Under the pieces are notes generated by a model, which was not told the origin of the DNA, made no database searches, and saw only the letters and a program-made list of their open reading frames with translations. From positions 63,309,081 through 63,373,080 of the forward strand of contig NC_090757.1 in the NCBI RefSeq assembly GCF_036898095.1: DNA of 64,000 bases, in the 5' to 3' direction. The position numbers were made by a program, and so were the translations under genes. Positions 50,401 to 61,700 of this stretch are shown here, piece after piece. The stretch is from Palaemon carinicauda (taxonomy: Eukaryota > Arthropoda > Malacostraca > Decapoda > Palaemonidae). Each line of letters starts with the position of its first letter. The stretch's first letter is position 1.

Positions 50401-53400
50401 GGACAAGTAAGGGGTAAATTAATAATCCGAAATTAGTACCCGTACATTCTTGTCTTGTCCTGTTGATATGACAGATTGCTGGACATGTAAGGGGTAATTT
50501 AATAATCCGAAATTAGGTCCCGTATCTTGTTGTCTTGTCCTATTGATATCACAGATTGCTGGACATCTAAGGGGTAATTTAATAATCCGAAGTTAGTACC
50601 CGTACCTTCTTGTCTTGTCCTATTGATATGACAGATTGCTGGACAAGTGAGGGGTAATTTAATAATCCGAAATTAGTTCCCGTACCTTCTTGTCTTGTCC
50701 TATTGATATGACAGAATGCTGGACAAGTAAGGGGCCAGTTAATAATCCGAAATTAGGTCCCCAACCTTCTTTTCTTGTGCTGTTGATATGACAGACTGCT
50801 GGACAAGTAAGGGGTAATTTAATAATCCGAAATTAGTTCCCGTACCTTCTTGTCTTGTATTATTGATATGACAGAATGCTGGACAAGTAAAGGGTCAGTT
50901 AACCCTTTTACCCCCAAAGGATGTACTGGTACGTTTCACAAAGCTCATCCCTTCACCCCATGGACGTACCGGTACGTCCTTGCAAACAACCGCTATTTAC
51001 ATTTTTTTTTTATAAATTTGATAATTTTTTGAGAAACTTCAGGCATTTTCCAGGAGAATAAGACCAACCTGACCTCTCTATGATGAAAATTAAGGCTGTT
51101 AGAGCAATTTTTGAAAAATATACTGCAAACTGTGCTTGAAAAAAAATAACCTGGGGTTAAGGGCTGGAATGTTCCAAATAGCCTGGGGGTAAAAGGGTTA
51201 ATAATCAGAAATTAGTTCCCATACCTTCTTGTCTTGTCCCATTGATATGACAGACTGCTGGACAAGTAAGGGGCCAGTTAATAATCCAAAATTAGTTCCC
51301 GTAGCTTCTTGTCTTGTCCTATTGATATGACAGACTGCTGGACAAGTAAGGGGTAATTTAATAATCCTAAATTAGTTCCCGTGCCTTCTTGTTTTGTCAT
51401 ATTGATATGGCAGACTGCTGGACAACTAAGGGGTAATTTAATAATCCAAAATTAGTTCTGGTACCTTCTTTTCGTGTCCTGTTGATATGATAGACTGCTG
51501 GACAAGTAAGGGGTAATCTAATAATCCAAAATTAGTTCCCATACCTTCTTGTCTTCTCCCATTGATATGACAGACTGCTGGACAAGTAAGAGGTAATCTA
51601 ATAATCCGAAATTAGTTCCCGTACCTTCTTGTCTTCTCCTATTGATATGATAGACTGCTGGACAAGTAAGGGGTAATTTAATAATCCAAAATTAGTTCCC
51701 ATACCTTTTTGTCTTGTCCTATTGATATGGTAGAACTGCTGGACAAGTAAAGGGTAATTTAATAATACAAAATTAGTTCTCATACCTTCTTCTCTTGTCC
51801 TATTTATATGGCAGACTGCTGGACAAGTAAATAGTAATTTAATAATCCAAAATTAGTTCCCATACCTTCTTGTCTTGTCCTATTGATATGGCAGACACCT
51901 GGACAAGTAAAGGGTAATTTAATAATCCAAGATTAGTTCCCATACCTTCTTGTCTTGTCCTATTGATATGGCAGACTGCTAGACAAGTAAAGGGTAATTC
52001 AATAATCCGAAATTAGTACCCATACCTTCTTGTCTTGTCCTGTTGATATAACAGATTGCTGGACAATTAAGGGGTAATTCAATAATCCGAAATTAGGTCC
52101 TGTACCTTCTTGTCTTGTCCTATTGATATGACAGACTGCTGGATACGTACTGCGTAATTTAATAATCCCAAATTAGTTCCCGTACTTTCTTGTCTTGTCC
52201 TGTTGATATGACAAACTGCTGTACAAGTAATGGGTAATTTGATAATCCGAAATTAGTTCCCATACCTTGTTGTCTTGTCCTAATGATATGACAGACTGTT
52301 GGACAAGTAAAGGGTAATTTATTAATCTGAAATTAGTTCCCGTAGCTTCTTGTCTTGCCCTATTGATATAACAGACTGCTGGACAAGTAATGGGTAATTT
52401 GATAATCCGAAATTAGTTCCCATACCTTGTTGTCTTGTCCTATTGATATGACAGACTGCTGGACAAGTAATGGGTAATTTTATAATCCGAAATTAGTTCC
52501 CATACCTTATTGTCTTGTTCTATTGATATGACAGACTGCTAGAAGAGTAAGGGGTAATTTAATAATCCAAAATTAGTTCCTGTACCTTCTTGTCTTCTCC
52601 TATTGATAAGGCAGACTGCTGGACAAGTAAAGGGTAATTTAATAATCCAAAATTAGTTCCCATATCTTCTTGTCTTGTCTTATTGATATGGCAGACTGCT
52701 AGAAAATTAAGGGCTAATTTAATAATCCGAAATTAGTTTTTGTACCTTTTTCTCTTGTCCTATTGATATGACGGACTGCTGGACAATTAAGAGGCCAGTT
52801 AATAATCTGAAATTAGTTCCCGTACCTTCTTGTCATGTCCTATTGATATGACAGTCTTCTGTACAAGTGAGGGGCCAGTTGATAATTCGAAATTAGGTCC
52901 CGTACCTTCTTGTCTTTTCGTATTGATATTACAGACTGCTGGAAGAGTAAGGGGTAATTAAATAATCCGAAATTAGTTTCTGTGCATTCTTGTCCTGTCC
53001 TATTGATATGACATACTGCTGGACAAGTAATGGGTAATTTGATAATCCGAAATTAGTTCCCATACATTGTTGTCTTGTCCTATTGATATAACAGACTGCT
53101 GGACAAGTGAGGGGTAATTTAATAATCTGAAATTAATTACCGTACTTTTTTGTCTTGTCCTATTGATATGACCAACTGCTGGACAAGTAAGGGTAATTTA
53201 ATAATCCGAAATTAGTTCCCGTAAATTCTTGTCTGGTCCTATTGATATGACAAACTGCTGGACAAGTAAAGGGCCAGTTAATAATCCGAAATTAGTTCCC
53301 GTGCCTTCTTTTATTGTCTTATTGATATGGCAGACTACTGGAAAAGTAAAGGGTAATTTAATAATCCAAAATTAGTTTTCGTACCTTCTTGTCGTGTCCT

Positions 53401-55784
53401 GTTGATATGATAGACTGCTGGACTAGTAAGGGGTAATCTAATAATCCGAAATTAGTTCCCGTGCCTTCTTTTCTCTTCCTATTGATATGGCAGACTGCTG
53501 GACAAGTAAAGGGTAATTTAATAATCCAAAATTAGTTCTCGTACCTTATTGTTGTGTCTTGTTGATACGATAGACTGCTGGACAAGTAAGGGGTAATCTG
53601 AAATTAGTTCCCGTGCCTTCTCTTCTTGTCCTATTGATATGGCAGACTGCTGGACAAGTAAAGGGTAATTTAATAATCCAAAATTAGTTCCCATACCTTT
53701 TTCTCTTGTCCTATTGATATGACAGACTGCTGGTGAAGTAAAGGGTAATTTAATAATCCAAAATTAGTTCCCATACCTTCTTGTCTTGTCCCATTTATAT
53801 GACAGACTGCTGGACAATTAAGGGGTAATTCAATAATCCCAAATTAGTTCCCATACCTTCTTGTCTTGTCTTAGTGATATGGCAGACTGCTGGACAAGTA
53901 AAGGGTAATTTAATCATCCGAAATTAGTTCCCATACCTTCTTGTCTTGTCCTATTGATATGGCAGAACTGCTGGACAAGTAAAGTGTAATTTAATAATCC
54001 AAAATTAGTTCCCATACCTTCTTCTCTTGTCCTATTTATATGGCAGACTGCTGGACAAGTAAAGAATAATTTAATAATCCAAAATTAGTTCCCATACCTT
54101 CTTGTCTTGCCCTATTGATATGGCAGACTGCTGGACAAGTAATTGGTAATTTAATAATCCAAAATTAGTTCCCATATCTTCTTGTCTTGTCCTATTGATA
54201 TGGCAGACTGCTGGACAAGTAAAGGGTAATTTAATAATCCAAAATTAGTTCCCATACCCTCATGTCTTGTCCTGTTGATATAACAGACTGCTGGACAATT
54301 AAGGGGTAATTCAATAATCCCAAATTAGTTCCCATACCTTCTTGTCTTGTCCTATTGATATGATAGACTGCTGGATAAGTAATGCGTAATTTGAAAATCC
54401 CAAAATAGTTCCCGTACCTTCTTGTCTTGTCCTGTTGATATGACAGACTGCTGGACATGTAATGGGTAATTTGATAATCCGAAATTAGTTCCCATACCTT
54501 GTTGTCTTGTCCTAATGATATGACAGACTGCTGGACAAGTAAGGGGTAATTTATTAAGCTGCAATTAGTTTCCATACCTTCTTGTCTTGCCCTATTGATA
54601 TGACAGACTGCTGGACAAGTAATGTGTAATTTGATAATCCGAATTTAGTTCCCATACCTTGTTGTCCTGTCCTATTGATATGACAGACTGCTGGATAAGT
54701 GAGGGGTAATTTATTAATCCGAAATTAGTTCCCATACCTTCTTGTCTTTTCCTATTGATAAGGCAGACTGCTGGACAAGTAAGGGGAATTTTAATAATCC
54801 GAAATTAGTTATCGTACCTTCTTGTCTTGTCCTATTGATATGACCTACTGCTGGACAAGTAAGGGGTAATTTAATGATCCGAAATTAGTTCCCGTAAATT
54901 CTTTTCTCATCCTTTTGGTATGAGAGACTTCTGGACAAGTAAAGGGCCAGTTAATAATCTGAAATTAGTTCCCGTACCTTCTTGTCTTGTCTTATTGATA
55001 TGACAGACTGCTGGACAAGTAAGGGGCCAGTTAATAATCCGAAATTAGGTCCCGTACCTTCTTGTGTTGTCCTATTGACATGACCGACTGCTGGCCAAGT
55101 AAGGGGTAATTTAATAATCCGAAATTAGTTCCCGTAAATTCTTCTCTCGTCTTATTGGTATGACAGACTTCTGGACAAGTAAAGGGCCAGTTAAGAATCT
55201 GAAATTAGTTCCCGTACCTTCTTCTCTTGTCCTATTGATATAACAGACTGCTGGACAAGTAAGGGGCCATTTAATAATCCGAAATTAGGTCCCGTAACTT
55301 CTTGTGTTGTCTTATTGATATGGCAGACTGCTAGACAATTAAGGGCTAATTTAATAATCCGAAATTAGTTTCTGTACCTTTTTCTCTTGTCCTATTGATA
55401 TGACGGACTGCTGGACAAATAAGGGGCCAGTTTATAATCTGAAATTAAGTCCCGTATCTTCTTGTCATGTCCTATTGATATGACAGTCTCTTGGACAAGT
55501 GAGGGGCCTGTTAATAATCTGAAATTAGGTCCCATACCTTCTTGTCATGTCGTATTGATATGACAGACTGCTGGATAAGTAAGGGGTAATTGAATAATCC
55601 GAAATTAGTTTCTGTGCCATCTTGTCCTGTCCTATTGATATGACAAACTGCTGGATAAGTAAGGAGTAATTTGATAATCCGAAATTAGTTACCGTACCTT
55701 CTTGTCTTGTCCTATTGATATGACCAACTGCTGGAAGAGTAAAGGGCCAGTTAATAATCCGAAATTAGTTCCCGGCCTTCTTGT
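47500..55784 (+). repeat. 8.28-kb tandem duplication, copy A
   Basis: It matches 55,785-64,000 throughout, at an offset of 8,284 on the left side and 8,287-8,288 on the right. Shared unusual sites include a 4-base loss giving GGACAAGGGGTAATTT (49,050 and 57,334), the MITE, and a truncated monomer GTAAGGGGTAATCTGAAATT (53,587 and 61,874). Without the 299-bp insertion and target duplication the unit is close to 100 monomers. Confidence 0.9.
50903..51197 (+). mobile_element. piggyBac-like MITE in satellite, copy A
   Basis: A 295-bp element unrelated to the satellite. It starts CCCTTTTACCCCCA and ends with the exact reverse complement TGGGGGTAAAAGGG (14-bp perfect terminal inverted repeats). It is flanked by TTAA on both sides (50,899-50,902 and 51,198-51,201), while the uninterrupted monomer has a single TTAA in CAGTTAATAATC. 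TTAA duplication and CCC...GGG ends are the hallmarks of the piggyBac superfamily. There is no transposase, so it is non-autonomous. It contains a perfect 18-bp palindrome, GGACGTACCGGTACGTCC (50,962-50,979), and a degenerate partner at 50,919-50,937. Confidence 0.85.
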
Positions 55785-58700
55785 CTTGTCCTATTGATAT
55801 GACAGAATGCTGGACAAGTAAGAGGTCAGTTAATAATCAGAAATTAGTTCCCATACCTTCTTGTCTTGTCTCATTGATATGACAGACTGCTGGACAATTA
55901 AGGGGCCAGTTATTAATCCAAAATTAGTTCCCGTACCTTCGTGTCTTGTCCTATTGATATGACAGACTGCTGGACAAGTAAGGGGTAATTCAATAATCCG
56001 AAATTATTTCCCGTGCCTTCTTGTCTTGTCCTATTGATATGGCAGACTGCTGGACAAGTAAAGGGTAATTTAATAATACAAAATTAGTTCTCGTACCTTC
56101 TTGTCGTGTCCTGTTGATGTGATAGACTGCTGGACAATTAAGGGGTAATCTAATAATCCGAAATTAGTTACCGTGCCTTCTTGTCTTGTCCTATCGATAT
56201 GGCAGACTGCTGGACAAGTAAAGGGTAAATCAATAATCCAAAATTAGTTCCCATACCTTCTTTTCTTGTCCTATTGATATGACAGAATGCTGGACAAGTA
56301 AGAGGCCAGTTAATAATCCTAAATTAGGTCATGTACCTTCTTGTCTTGTCTTATTGATATGGCAGACAGCTGGACAAGTAAGGGATAATTTAATAATCCG
56401 AAATTAGTTCCCGTACCTTCTTGTCTTGTCCTATTGATATGGCAGACTGCTGGACAAGTAAGGGGTTAATTAATAATCCGAAATTAGTTTCCGTACCTTC
56501 TTGTCTTGTCCTGTTAATATGACAGACTGCTGGACAACTAAGGGGTAATTTAATAATCTGAAATTAGTTCCCGTACCTTCTTGTCTTGTCCTATTGATAT
56601 GACAGAATGCTGGACAAGTAAGGGGCCAGTAAATAATCCGAAATTAGGTCCCATACCTTGTTGTCTTGTCCTATTGATATGACAGATTGCTGGACATCTA
56701 AGGGGTAATTTAATAATCAGAAATTAGTAACCGTACCTTCTTGTCTTCTCTTATTGATATGACAGATTGCTGGACAACTAAGGGGTAATTTAATAATCCG
56801 AAATTAGGTCCCGTACCTTGTTGTCTTGTCCTATTGATATAAGAGATTGCTGGACAAATAAGGGGTAATTTAATAATCCGAAATTAGTACCCGTACCTTC
56901 TTGTCTTGTCCTGTTGATATGACAGATTGCTGGACAAGTAAGGGGTAAATTAATAATCCGAAATTAGTACCCGTACATTCTTTTCTTGTCCTGTTGATAT
57001 GACAGATTGCTGGACATGTAAGGGGTAATTTAATAATCCGAAATTAAGTCCCGTATCTTGTTGTCTTGTCTTATTGATATGACAGATTGCTGGACATCCA
57101 AGGGGTAATATAATAAACCTAAATTAGTACCCGTACCTTCTTGTCTTGTCCTATTGATATGACAGATGGCTGGACAAGTAAGGGGTAATTTAATAATCCG
57201 AAATTAGTTCCCGTACCTTCTTGTCTTGTCCTATTGGTATGACAGATTGCTGGACAAGTAAGGGGTAATTTAATAATCCAAAAATAGTACTCATACCTTC
57301 TTGTCTTGTCCTGTTGATATGACAGATTGCTGGACAAGGGGTAATTTAATAATCTGAAATTAGGTCCCGTACCTTGTTGTCTTGTCCTATTGATATGACA
57401 GATTGCCGGACAAGTAAGGGGTAATTTAATAATCCGAAATTAGTACCCGTACCTTCTTGTCTTGTCCTGTTGATATGACAGATTGCTGGACAAGTAAGGG
57501 GTAATTCAATAATCCGAAATTAGTTCCCGTACCTTCTTGTCTTGTCCTATTGATATGACAGAATGCTGGACAAGTAAGGGGCCAGTTAATAATCCGAAAT
57601 TAGGTCCCGTACTTTCTTGTCTTGTGCTGTTGATATGACAGACTGCTGGACGAGTAAGGGGTAATTTGATAATCCGAAATTAGTTCCCGTACCTTATTGT
57701 CTTGTCCTATTGATATGACAGAATGCTGGACAAGTAAGAGGTCAGGTAATAATCAGAAATTAGTTCCCATACCTTATTGTCTTGTCCCATTGATATGACA
57801 GACTGCTGGACAAATAAGGGGCCAGTTAATAATCCAAAATTAGTTCCCGTACCTTCTTGTCTTGTCCTATTGATATGACAGACTGCTGGACAAGTAAGGG
57901 GTAATTCAATAATCCGAAATTAGTTCCCTTGCCTTTTTGTCTTGTCCTATTAATATGGCAGACTGCTGGACAAGTAAAGGGTAATTTAATAATCCAAAAT
58001 TAGTTTCCGTACCTTCTTGTCTTATCCTATTGATATGACAGAATGCTGGACAAGTAAGGGGCCAGTTAATAATCCGAAATTACGTCCTGTACCTTGTTGT
58101 CTTCTCCTATTGATATGGCAGACAGCTGGACAAGTAAGGGGTAATTTAATAATCTGAAATTAGTACTCGTACCTTCTTATCTTGTCCTATTGATATGGCA
58201 GACTGCTGGGCAAGTAAAGGGTAATTTAATAATCTGAAATTCGTTTCCGTACCTTCTTGTCTTGTCCTGTTGATATGACAGACTGCTGGACAACTAAGGG
58301 GCAATTTAATAATCCGAAATTAGTTCCCCTACCGTCTTGTCTTGTCCTATTGATATGACAGAATGCTGGACAAGTAAGGGGCCAGTAATTAATCCGAAAT
58401 TAGGTCCCGTACCTTGTTGTCTTGTCCTATTGATATGACAGATTGTTGGACAACTAAGGGGTAATATAATAATCAGACATTAGTACCCGTACCTTCTTGT
58501 CTTGTCTTATTGATATGACAGATTGCTCGACAACTAACGGGTAATTTAATAATCTGAAATTATGTCCCGTACCTTGTGGTCCTGTCTTATTGATATGACA
58601 GATTGCTGGACAAATAAGGGGTAATTTAATAATCCGAAATTAGTACCCGTACCTTCTTTTCTTGTCCTGTTGATATGACAGATTGCTGGACAAGTAAGGG

Positions 58701-61700
58701 GTAAATTAATAATCCGAAATTAGTACCCGTACATTCTTGTCTTGTCCTGTTGATATGACAGATTGCTGGACATGTAAGGGGTAATTTAATAATCCGAAAT
58801 TAGGTCCCGTATCTTGTTGTCTTGTCCTATTGATATCACAGATTGCTGGACATCTAAGGGGTAATTTAATAATCCGAAGTTAGTACCCGTACCTTCTTGT
58901 CTTGTCCTATTGATATGACAGATTGCTGGACAAGTGAGGGGTAATTTAATAATCCGAAATTAGTTCCCGTACCTTCTTGTCTTGTCCTATTGATATGACA
59001 GAATGCTGGACAAGTAAGGGGCCAGTTAATAATCCGAAATTAGGTCCCCAACCTTCTTTTCTTGTGCTGTTGATATGACAGACTGCTGGACAAGTAAGGG
59101 GTAATTTAATAATCCGAAATTAGTTCCCGTACCTTCTTGTCTTGTATTATTGATATGACAGAATGCTGGACAAGTAAAGGGTCAGTTAACCCTTTTACCC
59201 CCAAAGGATGTACTGGTACGTTTCACAAAGCTCATCCCTTCACCCCATGGACGTACCGGTACGTCCTTGCAAACAACCGCTATTTACATTTTTTTTTTAT
59301 AAATTTGATAATTTTTTGAGAAACTTCAGGCATTTTCCAGGAGAATAAGACCAACCTGACCTCTCTATGATGAAAATTAAGGCTGTTAGAGCAATTTTTG
59401 AAAAATATACTGCAAACTGTGCTTGAAAAAAAATAACCTGGGGTTAAGGGCTGGAATGTTCCAAATAGCCTGGGGGTAAAAGGGTTAATAATCAGAAATT
59501 AGTTCCCATACCTTCTTGTCTTGTCCCATTGATATGACAGACTGCTGGACAAGTAAGGGGCCAGTTAATAATCCAAAATTAGTTCCCGTAGCTTCTTGTC
59601 TTGTCCTATTGATATGACAGACTGCTGGACAAGTAAGGGGTAATTTAATAATCCTAAATTAGTTCCCGTGCCTTCTTGTTTTGTCATATTGATATGGCAG
59701 ACTGCTGGACAACTAAGGGGTAATTTAATAATCCAAAATTAGTTCTGGTACCTTCTTTTCGTGTCCTGTTGATATGATAGACTGCTGGACAAGTAAGGGG
59801 TAATCTAATAATCCAAAATTAGTTCCCATACCTTCTTGTCTTCTCCCATTGATATGACAGACTGCTGGACAAGTAAGAGGTAATCTAATAATCCGAAATT
59901 AGTTCCCGTACCTTCTTGTCTTCTCCTATTGATATGATAGACTGCTGGACAAGTAAGGGGTAATTTAATAATCCAAAATTAGTTCCCATACCTTTTTGTC
60001 TTGTCCTATTGATATGGCAGAACTGCTGGACAAGTAAAGGGTAATTTAATAATACAAAATTAGTTCTCATACCTTCTTCTCTTGTCCTATTTATATGGCA
60101 GACTGCTGGACAAGTAAATAGTAATTTAATAATCCAAAATTAGTTCCCATACCTTCTTGTCTTGTCCTATTGATATGGCAGACACCTGGACAAGTAAAGG
60201 GTAATTTAATAATCCAAGATTAGTTCCCATACCTTCTTGTCTTGTCCTATTGATATGGCAGACTGCTAGACAAGTAAAGGGTAATTCAATAATCCTAAAT
60301 TAGTACCCATACCTTCTTGTCTTGTCCTGTTGATATAACAGATTGCTGGACAATTAAGGGGTAATTCAATAATCCGAAATTAGGTCCTGTACCTTCTTGT
60401 CTTGTCCTATTGATATGACAGACTGCTGGATACGTACTGCGTAATTTAATAATCCCAAATTAGTTCCCGTACTTTCTTGTCTTGTCCTGTTGATATGACA
60501 AACTGCTGTACAAGTAATGGGTAATTTGATAATCCGAAATTAGTTCCCATACCTTGTTGTCTTGTCCTAATGATATGACAGACTGTTGGACAAGTAAAGG
60601 GTAATTTATTAATCTGAAATTAGTTCCCGTAGCTTCTTGTCTTGCCCTATTGATATAACAGACTGCTGGACAAGTAATGGGTAATTTGATAATCCGAAAT
60701 TAGTTCCCATACCTTGTTGTTTTGTCCTATTGATATGACAGACTGCTGGACAAGTAATGGGTAATTTTATAATCCGAAATTAGTTCCCATACCTTATTGT
60801 CTTGTTCTATTGATATGACAGACTGCTAGAAGAGTAAGGGGTAATTTAATAATCCAAAATTAGTTCCTGTACCTTCTTGTCTTCTCCTATTGATAAGGCA
60901 GACTGCTGGACAAGTAAAAGGGTAATTTAATAATCCAAAATTAGTTCCCATATCTTCTTGTCTTGTCTTATTGATATGGCAGACTGCTAGAAAATTAAGG
61001 GCTAATTTAATAATCCGAAATTAGTTTTTGTACCTTTTTCTCTTGTCCTATTGATATGACGGACTGCTGGACAATTAAGAGGCCAGTTAATAATCTGAAA
61101 TTAGTTCCCGTACCTTTTTGTCATGTCCTATTGATATGACAGTCTTCTGTACAAGTGAGGGGCCAGTTGATAATTCGAAATTAGGTCCCGTACCTTCTTG
61201 TCTTTTCGTATTGATATTACAGACTGCTGGAAGAGTAAGGGGTAATTAAATAATCCGAAATTAGTTTCTGTGCATTCTTGTCCTGTCCTATTGATATGAC
61301 ATACTGCTGGACAAGTAATGGGTAATTTGATAATCCGAAATTAGTTCCCATACATTGTTGTCTTGTCCTATTGATATAACAGACTGCTGGACAAGTGAGG
61401 GGTAATTCAATAATCTGAAATTAGTTACCGTACTTTTTTGTCTTGTCCTATTGATATGACCAACTGCTGGACAAGTAAGGGTAATTTAATAATCCGAAAT
61501 TAGTTCCCGTAAATTCTTGTCTGGTCCTATTGATATGACAAACTGCTGGACAAGTAAAGGGCCAGTTAATAATCCGAAATTAGTTCCCGTGCCTTCTTTT
61601 ATTGTCTTATTGATATGGCAGACTACTGGAAAAGTAAAGGGTAATTTAATAATCCAAAATTAGTTTTCGTACCTTCTTGTCGTGTCCTGTTGATATGATA

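Noticed and set aside
50850..51032. Plus-strand frame of 60 codons, also at 59,137-59,319
   Set aside because: It spans the satellite-MITE junction and has no family signature; the second copy is only the duplicated block.
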